The translations under genes were made by a program, and so were the position numbers. The notes under the pieces were generated by a model. The model saw only the letters and a program-made list of their open reading frames with translations, did not search any database and had not been told where the DNA came from. Shown here one piece after another: positions 9,197-17,162 of a DNA stretch of 64,000 nt (the stretch's first letter is position 1; the number at the start of each line of letters is the position of its first letter). Source of the DNA: Avipropionibacterium sp050157065 (GTDB lineage Bacteria; Actinomycetota; Actinomycetes; Propionibacteriales; Propionibacteriaceae); NCBI GenBank assembly GCA_050157065.1, contig CP189573.1. The stretch is one strand, 5' to 3'.

Positions 9197-11068
9197 GTGC
9201 CGTTGTTTCGCGGATCCGTTGCCCATCTCAGGCAACGGATCGACGCAGGGTCGTTGGTGCCCGTGTTGACTGAGCAGTACCGCCATGCCTTTGGCCGGTC
9301 GGCGCCGCCGGGCGAGATCCGATCGTGGGAACGCAGCCTCACCGTGCTGGCTGCCGACATCACCGAGGCCGGCCTGGACAGGGTCGAGGTGCTGATCGAG
9401 TATCGGCTGCCGTTGACGAGCAAACGAGCCGACGTCGTGTTGTGCGGGGTCCACCCGAGCACGGGCGAACCGTCGTACCTGGTGGTCGAGTTGAAGCAGT
9501 GGAGCAGGGCCCACGTCCTCGACGGGACCGACGACGTCTGCGTACTCGAAGGTGTGGGCGCGCGGCTCCACCCGGCGGAGCAGGTGCGCCGATACTGCCT
9601 GCACATGGCCGACTTCGTCGCTGCCCTGGCCGACTCCCGCGATGCCATCGCCGGAGTTGCCTACCTGCACAACGCCACCAACCTCGACGTCGACTCGCTC
9701 CGCGGCCTCCCTGAAGACCCGTACGGCCGGCTGTTCACAGGTGAGGAACGCGGCAAGTTCCTTGACTACCTGAAGTCCCGGCTGGACGCCGCACCCGGTG
9801 CTGACGCCGCCGACGTACTCCTCGGCTCAGCCGCCCGACCGAGCAAGCAGCTCCTGGCCCTGGCCGCCGACGAGGTCCAGCGCCGTGAGCAGTTCGTCCT
9901 GCTCGACGAACAGCAGACGGCCTACTCCTTGGTCATGCGAGCGGTGGACGAAGCCTATCGCGCCAACTCCAAGGAGGTCATCATCGTCACCGGCGGACCC
10001 GGGTCGGGCAAGAGTGTCATCGCACTCTCCCTCCTCGGTGAGCTGTCACGACGTGGCCGTACGGCCCTGCACGCGACCGGGTCGAGCGCATTCACCCAGA
10101 CCTTGCGTCGGGTGGCCGGGGCCCGCGCGCCACGGGTGCGAGGCATGTTCAGGTACTTCAACCAGTTCGGCGCCCTCGAGAAGAACAGCCTTGACGTGTT
10201 GATCTGCGACGAGGCACACCGGATCCGCGAGACGTCGGCGAACCGCTACACCAGGGCCGAGCTGCGGACCGGGCGGCCTCAGGTCGCCGAACTGATCGAC
10301 GCCGCGCGGGTACCGGTCTTCCTGCTCGACGAGCACCAGGTCGTCCGACCGGGCGAGATCGGCAGCATCCGCGAGATCCGTGAGGCAGCCGAGGACGCTG
10401 GTCTGTCGGTACGGCTGGTCGAGCTCGACGGCCAGTTCCGCTGCGGTGGTAGCCGGGCGTACGAGGAGTGGGTGCGGCGCCTCCTCGGCCTCGAGCCCGG
10501 CGGACCGGTCCCGTGGGAGGGCGACGACGGATTCACCTTGGTGGCCGTCGACGGCCCGTCCCGCATGGAAATGATGCTGCGCCGACGCCTCGACACCGGC
10601 TACGGCGCTCGGATGGCGGCCGGCTACTGCTGGTCGTGGAGCGATCCGATCCCGGGCGGGGGCCTGAAGGCCGACGTACGGATTGGCGATTGGAGCCGCC
10701 CGTGGAACAACAAGAAGGACACCTCACACGGCGGCGCTCCCGGGACTCCCTACTGGGCAAGCGATCCAGCAGGATTCGGCCAGGTCGGCTGTGTCTACAC
10801 CGCACAGGGGTTCGAGTACGACTACGCCGGCGTCATCATGGGTCCGGACCTGGTCTGGCGGAACGATCACTGGGAGGCACGGCCCAGCGACAGCAAGGAC
10901 TCCCAGGTGAAGCGGGGCACGCCCGAGGAGTTCGACCGCGCGGTACGCAACACGTACAAGGTGTTGCTCACCCGCGGCATGCGCGGCACCGCGATCTTCT
11001 CCACCGACGCCGAGACCCAAGAACTGCTGACCTCGTTGATCCCGGCGCGCGACGACGTGACAGGTTGA
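9197..11068 (+). CDS. DUF2075 nucleic-acid helicase with N-terminal nuclease-like domain
   Basis: A 623-residue protein from a GTG start. The N-terminal part (about 60-105) has RADVVLCG followed 18 residues later by VVELKQW, the spacing of a PD-(D/E)xK nuclease core (Asp79, Glu98, Lys100). The C-terminal part is a P-loop NTPase of the DUF2075/Schlafen-like type: Walker A GGPGSGKS (266-273), Walker B VLICDEAHRI (Asp338, Glu339), LDEHQVVRPGEIG, an arginine-rich QFRCGGS block and a late VLLTRGMRGT motif as in superfamily 1 helicases. Such proteins are often carried as solitary accessory or defence-associated genes; that role is inference. It sits between the Uma2 remnant and a convergent epimerase gene, with no partner gene. 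Confidence 0.82.
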   Translation: MPLFRGSVAHLRQRIDAGSLVPVLTEQYRHAFGRSAPPGEIRSWERSLTVLAADITEAGLDRVEVLIEYRLPLTSKRADVVLCGVHPSTGEPSYLVVELKQWSRAHVLDGTDDVCVLEGVGARLHPAEQVRRYCLHMADFVAALADSRDAIAGVAYLHNATNLDVDSLRGLPEDPYGRLFTGEERGKFLDYLKSRLDAAPGADAADVLLGSAARPSKQLLALAADEVQRREQFVLLDEQQTAYSLVMRAVDEAYRANSKEVIIVTGGPGSGKSVIALSLLGELSRRGRTALHATGSSAFTQTLRRVAGARAPRVRGMFRYFNQFGALEKNSLDVLICDEAHRIRETSANRYTRAELRTGRPQVAELIDAARVPVFLLDEHQVVRPGEIGSIREIREAAEDAGLSVRLVELDGQFRCGGSRAYEEWVRRLLGLEPGGPVPWEGDDGFTLVAVDGPSRMEMMLRRRLDTGYGARMAAGYCWSWSDPIPGGGLKADVRIGDWSRPWNNKKDTSHGGAPGTPYWASDPAGFGQVGCVYTAQGFEYDYAGVIMGPDLVWRNDHWEARPSDSKDSQVKRGTPEEFDRAVRNTYKVLLTRGMRGTAIFSTDAETQELLTSLIPARDDVTG

Positions 11069-11159
11069 GCTGCTATCGCCCTCAGTCCGACATCGCCCCT
11101 GCAGGAAGTTGATTCGATCATTTCGGTTCCGCTGAGGTGTATCAACAGGCTGTGGTGGC

Positions 11160-11963
11160 TCACGGGGTGTGCTTTAGCGTGAAGTCCTGCGAGGCGAATT
11201 GCTCGCCAGCCTGCGGTTCCTCCGGCTCCGGGCTGGCCTGCTCGCCGAGGTGGTCAGCCGCATCGTCCAGCGGCTCGAAGCCGATCGCGCGGCCGGGCTC
11301 GAGCGACCAGACCCGGTTGGTGTTGGCCGAGACGCCGTAGCAGAGGGCGAAGTCGGCGTCGGTGGTCATCGCGGCTTCGAAGGCTCGCCAGGCGTCACCG
11401 TGACTGAGCCAGGTGGCACCCTCCCGGTCGGAGCTCGGGTGCTCGGAGAACGATCCGATGCGCAGAATGATCACCGACAGCCCGAACTTGTCGGCGTACA
11501 TCCGGGCGACCGCCTCGGCCGCAGCCTTGCTGGCGCCGTACAGGCCGTCGGGCCGGACAGTGCTGGTGTCGTCGAGCTCCTCAGCTGTCGGGTGCAGGCC
11601 GGTGACGTGGTTGCTCGACGCGTACACCAGTCGGCGGGCACCGCCGCGGCGCATCCCCTCCAGGACGTGGTAGGTGCCCAAGGCGTTGACCCGCAAGAGT
11701 TCGTCGTACGGCGCCTCGCTCGGAATTCCGGCCAGGTGGATCACTCCGTCCACATCGGCGCAGATCCCTGCCACCGTGTCGATCGAAGCCGGATCGCCGA
11801 GGTCGCAGGCCAGACCGACCTCGTCTTCTCGGAGGTCTGTCGGGGCCTCGACGTCGGCGAGGACCAGACCAGCAACCCTGCCTCGCAGGTGCTCCCACAG
11901 GCCGCTGCCGATCGTGCCGTTGGCCCCGGTGATCAGCCACCGGGTCGCGCCGAGGTCAGCCAT
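11160..11963 (-). CDS. NAD-dependent epimerase/dehydratase, uronate dehydrogenase-like
   Basis: A 267-residue extended short-chain dehydrogenase. It has the nucleotide-binding GANGTIGSG at residue 14 onward, DVDGVIHLAGIPSE, the serine of YASSNHVTG and the catalytic YGASK (Tyr-x-x-x-Lys). The short length and the lines NALGTYHVLEG, RIGSFSEHPSS and YGVSANTNRVW match the uronate dehydrogenase subgroup, which oxidises galacturonate or glucuronate to the aldaro-lactone; other sugar substrates are possible. The ATG at 11963 is preferred over a GTG 6 nt upstream because a TACTGT -10 box ends 6 nt before it. It is convergent with the helicase gene and is the only uronate-linked enzyme outside the carbohydrate island. 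Confidence 0.8.
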   Translation of the reverse strand: MADLGATRWLITGANGTIGSGLWEHLRGRVAGLVLADVEAPTDLREDEVGLACDLGDPASIDTVAGICADVDGVIHLAGIPSEAPYDELLRVNALGTYHVLEGMRRGGARRLVYASSNHVTGLHPTAEELDDTSTVRPDGLYGASKAAAEAVARMYADKFGLSVIILRIGSFSEHPSSDREGATWLSHGDAWRAFEAAMTTDADFALCYGVSANTNRVWSLEPGRAIGFEPLDDAADHLGEQASPEPEEPQAGEQFASQDFTLKHTP

Positions 11964-11969
11964 GGCCAC

Positions 11970-11975
11970 ACAGTA
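11970..11975 (-). promoter_or_regulatory. -10 box for leaderless epimerase gene
   Basis: Minus-strand TACTGT ends 6 nt before the ATG at 11963. Confidence 0.45.
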
Positions 11976-12009
11976 GCCGTCTCGACGTCGGCAACCTCAG
12001 TGGGCCGCC

Positions 12010-13209
12010 TCACACGACTCGACTGGGCACCTCGAGGCGACGGACGACGAGCACGCGGGCACCTTCGAGCGACGGGGTAATCACAATGGTCGCACTCCCG
12101 GATCCCTTCAGGTGCAGGCGTTTCCGCAGGGTTGCCGGATCGACCTCGATGCCGCGCTTCTTGATCTCCAGGGTGCCGATCTCGTGGTCACGTACCCACG
12201 CCCGGAGGACCTTTTCCTTCCAGGGAAAGGATTCCACCATCTCGAAGCCGACGCCGTACGGGGTGTCGGGTGGTTCGTCGGTGGTCAGGTAGGCGATCTG
12301 CGGATCGAGTCGGTGAGCGGCCAGCCGTACCGCCAGGGTGTCGACGGCACCGGCGCGGATCACCGCGCCATCCGGCTCGACCAGGAACCGGGCGAGCGGG
12401 CCGACTGCCGCCGGCTCCGGTCCGACGACGATCTCGTCACCGCCGGGGAGCAGCAGGGCGGCCCGACGATCCCCCGACTCCCCCACCCACTCCTGCGTGC
12501 CGTCCGGCGACCAGACCGAGGCCTCGACCACGTCGCCGGCGACCGACAGCCAGGTGGTGTCGGTGCCGGCCGGGACCAACTCGTACGGCAGCCCCGGCCC
12601 GAACTTGAGGCAGCCGACCCGCCCCGGCAGCAGGCCGGTGACGAAGTCGTACGGGGGCCGAAAGGCATCCACCCGCCAGGTCCGACCCCGCTCGGTCCTT
12701 CGCGCCGGATCACAGAACACCCCGACCCCGGGGCCCAGCAGATCGGCGGCCAGCTCGACCGCGTCGCCGACCAAGACCTCCACCCCGTACGGGGACAGGT
12801 TGGCCCGGGCGATCCCGGCGGTCGCCGGGTCGAGCTCGACCGCGACCACCTCCAACCCGGCTCGGGCCATGGCCAGCGCGTCGGCGCCGATCCCACAGCC
12901 CAGGTCGACCACCCGGGTGACGCCGCGCTCGGCGAACCGGGCCGCCCGCCACTGCGACACCACCGGCCGGCTGGCCTGCTCCAGCCCGTCCGCGGTCAGG
13001 AACAGGTCGTCGGCGACCTCACCGAACTTCGTCCGGGCCCGGCGGCGCAGCGCCACCTGCTGCAGCGCCGCCGCAGCGAGCTCGGGATCGTGGTCGCGTC
13101 GCAGTCGGGTGGCCGCAGCCAACGAGTCCACGTCGGGCTGCGCGGCCGCAGTCGCGAGTGCCGCCGCCCCTTCGTCGCCGACCAGTCGGCGTACCACCGC
13201 AGGATCCAC
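12010..13209 (-). CDS. SAM-dependent methyltransferase with C-terminal THUMP-like domain
   Basis: A 399-residue protein from a GTG start. A helical N-terminal segment (1-90) is followed by a Rossmann methyltransferase core: motif I VVDLGCGIGADALAMA at about 100, VVAVELDPATAGIARANL, and a motif-IV-like VFCDPARRTERGRTWRV. The last 80-90 residues (DEPPDTPYGVGFEMVESFPWKEKVLRAWVRDHEIGTLEIKKRG) match the THUMP-like domain found in this actinobacterial family. An RNA or ribosomal substrate is likely by family, but none is proven. It starts 3 nt after the Nudix stop, so the two form an operon. Confidence 0.85.
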   Translation of the reverse strand: MDPAVVRRLVGDEGAAALATAAAQPDVDSLAAATRLRRDHDPELAAAALQQVALRRRARTKFGEVADDLFLTADGLEQASRPVVSQWRAARFAERGVTRVVDLGCGIGADALAMARAGLEVVAVELDPATAGIARANLSPYGVEVLVGDAVELAADLLGPGVGVFCDPARRTERGRTWRVDAFRPPYDFVTGLLPGRVGCLKFGPGLPYELVPAGTDTTWLSVAGDVVEASVWSPDGTQEWVGESGDRRAALLLPGGDEIVVGPEPAAVGPLARFLVEPDGAVIRAGAVDTLAVRLAAHRLDPQIAYLTTDEPPDTPYGVGFEMVESFPWKEKVLRAWVRDHEIGTLEIKKRGIEVDPATLRKRLHLKGSGSATIVITPSLEGARVLVVRRLEVPSRVV

Positions 13210-13212
13210 GGC

Positions 13213-13647
13213 TCAGCTCCAGCCGGCGAGCCGGAGTGCGGCGTCGGTCAGCGAGACCCGGTCGAGGTCGGCGACCTCGTCGCGGGTGAACCAACCGGCA
13301 TCGTCGGTGCTGCCGTCGGTCTCGACCTCGAAGCGGCCGCCGACGATGTGGGCGCGGTGGATGATCTGCAGGAAGTGGTACGGCCGACCGTTGCCGAGCC
13401 AGTTGTCGGCGGCCGACCGGTGCAGGCTGTTGAAGCCCAACAGCTCGTCGAGCTCGGCGACGTACCCGGTCTCCTCGGTCACCTCACGCAGTGCCGTCTC
13501 CGGCACCTGCTCGCCGGGCTCCATGCCGCCGCCGGGCAGGGTCCAGCCGGCTGCCGCTCTGGGGTGGCCACTGCGGAAGTGCGTCAGCAGCACCTTGTCG
13601 TCCTGCACGATCCAGACGTAGCTGCCGACCCTCGTGTCCATCTCCAC
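13213..13647 (-). CDS. Nudix hydrolase
   Basis: A 144-residue protein with the Nudix box GGGMEPGEQVPETALREVTEETG, which fits G-x5-E-x7-REVTEETG and includes the metal-binding glutamates. It would hydrolyse a nucleoside diphosphate linked to another moiety; the compound cannot be told from sequence. The GTG at 13647 is chosen because a TACGGT box ends 6 nt before it; the ATG two codons later (13641) is the alternative. It is transcribed with the methyltransferase gene and diverges from marR. Confidence 0.88.
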   Translation of the reverse strand: MEMDTRVGSYVWIVQDDKVLLTHFRSGHPRAAAGWTLPGGGMEPGEQVPETALREVTEETGYVAELDELLGFNSLHRSAADNWLGNGRPYHFLQIIHRAHIVGGRFEVETDGSTDDAGWFTRDEVADLDRVSLTDAALRLAGWS

Positions 13648-13653
13648 AGGGTG

Positions 13654-13659
13654 ACCGTA
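13654..13659 (-). promoter_or_regulatory. -10 box for leaderless Nudix gene
   Basis: Minus-strand TACGGT ends 6 nt before the GTG at 13647. Confidence 0.4.
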
Positions 13660-13719
13660 CCGGCGAGGGTGTCGAGGAGCTCAAGGGGCGTAATGGGACT
13701 GATCCACAATCCCAATGTG

Positions 13720-13747
13720 CTTAGCAATGGTATTTACTTGAGCTAAG
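13720..13747. promoter_or_regulatory. Probable MarR autoregulatory operator
   Basis: Perfect arms CTTAGC (13720-13725) and GCTAAG (13742-13747) flank an AT-rich 16-bp centre in an otherwise GC-rich intergenic region. The arms are 22 bp apart centre to centre (two helical turns). The site covers the spacer just upstream of the marR -10 box, where a bound dimer would block transcription. Confidence 0.6.
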
Positions 13748-13750
13748 GAC

Positions 13751-13756
13751 TAGGGT
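13751..13756 (+). promoter_or_regulatory. -10 box for leaderless marR-MFS operon
   Basis: TAGGGT ends 8 nt before the GTG at 13765. Confidence 0.5.
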
Positions 13757-13764
13757 TGACACAC

Positions 13765-14196
13765 GTGACTGACCTCCGTACCGACGCCGGCCTGGCGTCC
13801 GCGCTGCGACCGGTGGTGTTGCGGCTCGCCCGCCGGCTGCGCCAGATGCGATCCGACGACCACGGCCTCAGCCCGTCGCAGCTGCAGCCGCTCGGCTGGC
13901 TCTACCGCGAGGGGCCGATGGTGATCGGCGAACTCGCCGCCCGGGAGCACATCCGACCGCCGTCGATGACCCGTACCGTGAACGCCCTCGAAGCAGCCGG
14001 GCTGGTCAGCCGGGAGGTCCAGCCGACGGATCGTCGCCAGTGCATGGTCAGCCTGACCGAGGCGGGCCACGAGATGGTGACCGCCGACCGGCGTCGTCGC
14101 GACGCCTGGCTGGCCAAGCGAATGGCCGAGCTCAGCGCCGAGGAACGCGCCATCCTCCGCAAGGCCGTCCCGATCCTGGAGAAGGTGAACCACTAG
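13765..14196 (+). CDS. MarR family transcriptional regulator
   Basis: The GTG at 13765 (VTDLRTDAGLASALRP) gives 143 residues; a TTG three codons upstream overlaps the -10 box and is not preferred. The winged helix-turn-helix runs from LSPSQLQPLGWLYREGPMVIGELAARE to RPPSMTRTVNALEAAGLVSREVQPTDRR, with the wing arginine-rich DRRQCMVSLTEAG. MarR proteins bind as dimers to palindromes and are released by small aromatic ligands. The next gene, an MFS exporter, starts immediately after the stop, and an inverted repeat lies on the promoter, so a self-regulated drug or metabolite efflux pair is likely. Confidence 0.9.
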   Translation: MTDLRTDAGLASALRPVVLRLARRLRQMRSDDHGLSPSQLQPLGWLYREGPMVIGELAAREHIRPPSMTRTVNALEAAGLVSREVQPTDRRQCMVSLTEAGHEMVTADRRRRDAWLAKRMAELSAEERAILRKAVPILEKVNH

Positions 14197-15615
14197 GTGC
14201 GCATGTTCGCGGCGCTGCAGGAGCGCAACTACCGGCTGTACTTCTCCGGATCAATCCTGTCCAACATCGGCACCTGGATGCAGCGGGTCGCCCAGGACTG
14301 GCTGGTGCTCGAGTTGTCCGGCGGCTCGGCACTCGCGGTCGGCATCACCACCGCACTGCAGTTCCTGCCGACCCTGGTGCTGGCCGGTGTCACCGGGCTG
14401 GCGGCCGACCGCTTCGACAAGCGCACCGTGCTGCGCGTCACCCAGGCCTGGATGGCCGCCAGCGCCATCGTGCTCGGCGTGTTGGCGATGACCGGGGCGG
14501 CCCAGACCTGGCACGTCTTCGCCATCGCACTCGTCTTCGGTGTCGGCAGCGCCTTCGACATCCCGGCCCGACAGTCGTTCGTCCCCGAGGTGGTCGGCCC
14601 GGCGAAGCTGCCGAACGCGATCGCGCTCAACTCGGCCGCGTTCAACACCGCCCGGCTGATCGGCCCGGCGGTCGCCGGCCTGGTGATCGCCAACTTCGGC
14701 TCCGGTGTGGCGATCCTGTCCAACGGGATCAGCTACGTCGCCTTCATCCTCGCGCTGTCGATGTTCGACTCGTCCAAGCTGCAACGCTCCGTACGGGTGA
14801 AGCGCGGCAAGCGTCAGATCCGTGAAGCCCTGAGCTACGTCCGACATCGCCGCGACATCCTGTTGATCCTTGGCGTGACGTTCTTCATCGGCACGTTCGG
14901 CCTGAACTTCCAGATGACGTCGGCGCTGATGGCGACCGAGATCTATGGCAAGGGTGCCGAGGAGTACGGCATCCTCGGCACGATCATGGCGATCGGTTCA
15001 CTGACCGGTGCCCTGGTGGGCGCTCGCCGCAAGGAGTCGCCGCGGCTGCGGTTCTTCCTGGTGATGGCGGTGGCGTTCGGCGTGATGACCGTCGTCTCCG
15101 GTGTGATGCCCACCTACGTCACGTACGCGATCACGCTGCCGTTCGTCGGCGTGTGCTCGATGCTGGCGATGAACGCGGCCAACACGATCGTCCAGCTGAG
15201 CGTCGACCCGCAGCTCCGTGGCCGGGTGATGGCGTTGTACGTGCTGGTGATGATGGGCGGGACGCCGATCGGTGCCCCGCTGCTGGGGGTGTTCGGCCAG
15301 CTGCTGAACGCCCGGTTCATGTTGATCATCGGCGGCGGTGTGGTGGTCGTCGGCACGCTGGTGGTGATGGTGCTGCTCGCCCACCGGCAGGGCATCATGA
15401 TCAGTACCGAGCTGTCGCCGTACCTGCACTGGCGCCCCGGACGGAACGGCGAGGTCGCGGCGGCGACCGCCGCCGAGGAGCCGGCCGAGATCACGGTCCC
15501 GGACGAGGGCAGTGATCACACCGACCCGACCAAGGAGTTCCCGAGCTACCCGCCTGCCTCAGCCGACCCGCACCCGCGACACCGGGAGGGACGAGGTGGC
15601 ACCGAAGTCCGGTGA
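14197..15615 (+). CDS. MFS transporter, EntS-like (MFS_3) group
   Basis: A 472-residue integral membrane protein whose GTG start directly abuts the marR stop; GGAGAAGG in the end of marR serves as ribosome binding site. It begins FAALQERNYRLYFSGSILSNIGTWMQRVAQDWLVL, the usual opening of this group, and has about 12 hydrophobic segments. The loop GLAADRFDKRTVLRVTQ is the signature between helices 2 and 3. The last 60 residues are a polar, acidic tail. Coupling to marR suggests efflux of a toxic compound; the substrate is unknown. Its 3' end overlaps the convergent tsaD gene by 57 bp. Confidence 0.88.
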   Translation: MRMFAALQERNYRLYFSGSILSNIGTWMQRVAQDWLVLELSGGSALAVGITTALQFLPTLVLAGVTGLAADRFDKRTVLRVTQAWMAASAIVLGVLAMTGAAQTWHVFAIALVFGVGSAFDIPARQSFVPEVVGPAKLPNAIALNSAAFNTARLIGPAVAGLVIANFGSGVAILSNGISYVAFILALSMFDSSKLQRSVRVKRGKRQIREALSYVRHRRDILLILGVTFFIGTFGLNFQMTSALMATEIYGKGAEEYGILGTIMAIGSLTGALVGARRKESPRLRFFLVMAVAFGVMTVVSGVMPTYVTYAITLPFVGVCSMLAMNAANTIVQLSVDPQLRGRVMALYVLVMMGGTPIGAPLLGVFGQLLNARFMLIIGGGVVVVGTLVVMVLLAHRQGIMISTELSPYLHWRPGRNGEVAAATAAEEPAEITVPDEGSDHTDPTKEFPSYPPASADPHPRHREGRGGTEVR

Positions 15616-16602
15616 GGACGGCGGCTGACCGGCGGTCACCACGGCCGCACCCAGCGCGGCGATCATCGCCCCGTTGTCGGTGCACAGCCCCGGCCGCGGG
15701 ATCCGGACGGTGACCCCCGCCGCGGGTGCACGTTCGGCCAGCAGCGAGCGGAGTCGCGAGTTCGCCGCGACGCCACCGCCGACCAGCAGGTGATCGACGC
15801 CGTACGTGGTGCAGGCGTCGAGCGCCTTGGTCACCAGCACGTCACAGACCGCCTCCTGGAAGCTGGCGGCGACGTCACCCAGCTCGTACGGTGTCTGCTC
15901 GGCCTCGGCGGTCTCCACCCAGCGGGCCACCGCGGTCTTCAGCCCGGAGAACGAGAAGTTGTGGCGATGCTTCGCCTGGTCCTTGCGGGCGGTGAGGCCG
16001 CGCGGGAACGCGATGGCGCGTGGGTCTCCGGTGGCGGCCTTGTCGATGACCGGCCCGCCGGGGTAGCTGAGCCCCAGCACGCGAGCGACCTTGTCGTACG
16101 CCTCGCCGGCGGCGTCGTCGATGGTGGTGCCGATCTCGACGATGTCGCCGGCGATGTCGTTGACCAGCAACAGCGAGGTGTGTCCGCCGGAGACGAGCAG
16201 CGCCAGGAACGGGGTGGGCAGTTCGCCGTGGTCGAGCAGGTCGACCGCGACGTGCCCGGCCAGGTGGTTGAGCCCGTACAGCGGCTTGTCCCACGCGTAC
16301 GCGCAGGCCTTCGCCGCGGCGACCCCGACGGCCAGCGCCCCCATCAGTCCCGGCCCGGCGGTCACCGCGACGGCGTCCAGCTCGGCCGGTTCGATCCCGG
16401 CGGTGTCCAGCGCCCGCTGCAGCGTGGGCACCATCGCCTCCAGGTGGGCCCGGCTCGCGACCTCGGGGACCACCCCGCCGAACCGGACGTGCAGCTCGAC
16501 CGAGCTGGCGACCTCGTTGGCGAGCAGCTCGCGGCCGCGGACGATGCCGACGCCGGTCTCGTCGCAGGAGGACTCGATGCCCAACACCAGTGGTCCGCTC
16601 AC
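15559..16602 (-). CDS. tsaD: tRNA N6-adenosine threonylcarbamoyltransferase TsaD
   Basis: This 347-residue ASKHA-fold enzyme transfers threonylcarbamoyl from TC-AMP to A37 of ANN-decoding tRNAs. It shows LGIESSCDETGVGIV, the metal-binding histidines of GLNHLAGHVAVD, LLVSGGHTSLLLV, DDAAGEAYDKVARVLGL and PGLCTDNGAMIA. It is the last of four overlapping genes (tsaE, tsaB, rimI, tsaD): its GTG start overlaps the rimI stop by 4 bp. Its 3' end overlaps the convergent MFS gene by 57 bp. Confidence 0.97.
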   Translation of the reverse strand: MSGPLVLGIESSCDETGVGIVRGRELLANEVASSVELHVRFGGVVPEVASRAHLEAMVPTLQRALDTAGIEPAELDAVAVTAGPGLMGALAVGVAAAKACAYAWDKPLYGLNHLAGHVAVDLLDHGELPTPFLALLVSGGHTSLLLVNDIAGDIVEIGTTIDDAAGEAYDKVARVLGLSYPGGPVIDKAATGDPRAIAFPRGLTARKDQAKHRHNFSFSGLKTAVARWVETAEAEQTPYELGDVAASFQEAVCDVLVTKALDACTTYGVDHLLVGGGVAANSRLRSLLAERAPAAGVTVRIPRPGLCTDNGAMIAALGAAVVTAGQPPSSPDFGATSSLPVSRVRVG

Positions 16603-17162
16603 GACGCCTGCCCCGCCCCACGCGCAGCCTCGGCCGCCAGCTCGTACCGTTTCATGATCAACGCGTGGCTCCCGGGTCCGTAGTAGTCGTCACGGGTGGT
16701 CAACTGCTCGAAGCCGGCGCGGCCGTAGCAGGCGATCGCCGCGTCGTTGTCGTACCGCACCTCCAACATCATCCAACGTGCCCCGTCGGCGGCCGCGAGC
16801 CCGACCGCGGCGTCGATCAACTCGCCGGCGATGCCGCGCCGCCGCTGGTCCGCGGCGACGACGACCCGCAGCAGGTCGGACTCGGGCACCAGCACCTGCA
16901 CGGTGATCACCCCGACGATACGAGCGTCCGTCACCTGATCACCGAGCTCATGATCATCGGCCATCTGATCACTGGCCACCTGATCACCGGTCTCGGCGAC
17001 GACGACCCGGCGGTCGTCGCCGGTCAGCTCGGCCGTCCATGCCGCGGCCGCCCACTGCTCGGCGGGGTCGAAACCGGCCCGTTCGAGTTCCATGATCGAC
17101 TCGAGGTCGGCAAGCGTCGCCCGGCGAACCGTCCGACCGACGAGCACGTCGTTGTTGATCAT
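16599..17162 (-). CDS. rimI: Ribosomal protein bS18 alanine N-acetyltransferase RimI
   Basis: The ATG at 17162 (MINNDVLVG) overlaps the tsaB stop by 4 bp and gives 187 residues. A GNAT core is clear: RRATLADLESIMELERAGF, then LLRVVVAADQRRRGIAGELIDAAV (acetyl-CoA loop Q/R-R-R-G-I-A) and EVRYDNDAAIACYGRAGFEQL. Family members of about 150 residues acetylate the N-terminus of S18. The extra length includes a degenerate five-residue repeat around residues 59-78 (GDQVA, SDQMA, DDHEL, GDQVT) encoded by four 15-bp units each carrying TGATCA, placed between two core strands. Confidence 0.88.
   Translation of the reverse strand: MINNDVLVGRTVRRATLADLESIMELERAGFDPAEQWAAAAWTAELTGDDRRVVVAETGDQVASDQMADDHELGDQVTDARIVGVITVQVLVPESDLLRVVVAADQRRRGIAGELIDAAVGLAAADGARWMMLEVRYDNDAAIACYGRAGFEQLTTRDDYYGPGSHALIMKRYELAAEAARGAGQAS
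16936..16995 (+). repeat. Four 15-bp tandem units inside rimI
   Basis: TGATCA recurs at 16936, 16951, 16966 and 16981, exactly 15 bp apart, each followed by a degenerate CCGGCCACC-like half. The array is in frame in rimI and adds about 20 residues. Confidence 0.9.

Noticed and set aside
12112..13746. 544-codon plus-strand open frame opposite the methyltransferase and Nudix genes
   Set aside because: It has the same shadow composition; both minus-strand genes have intact catalytic motifs.
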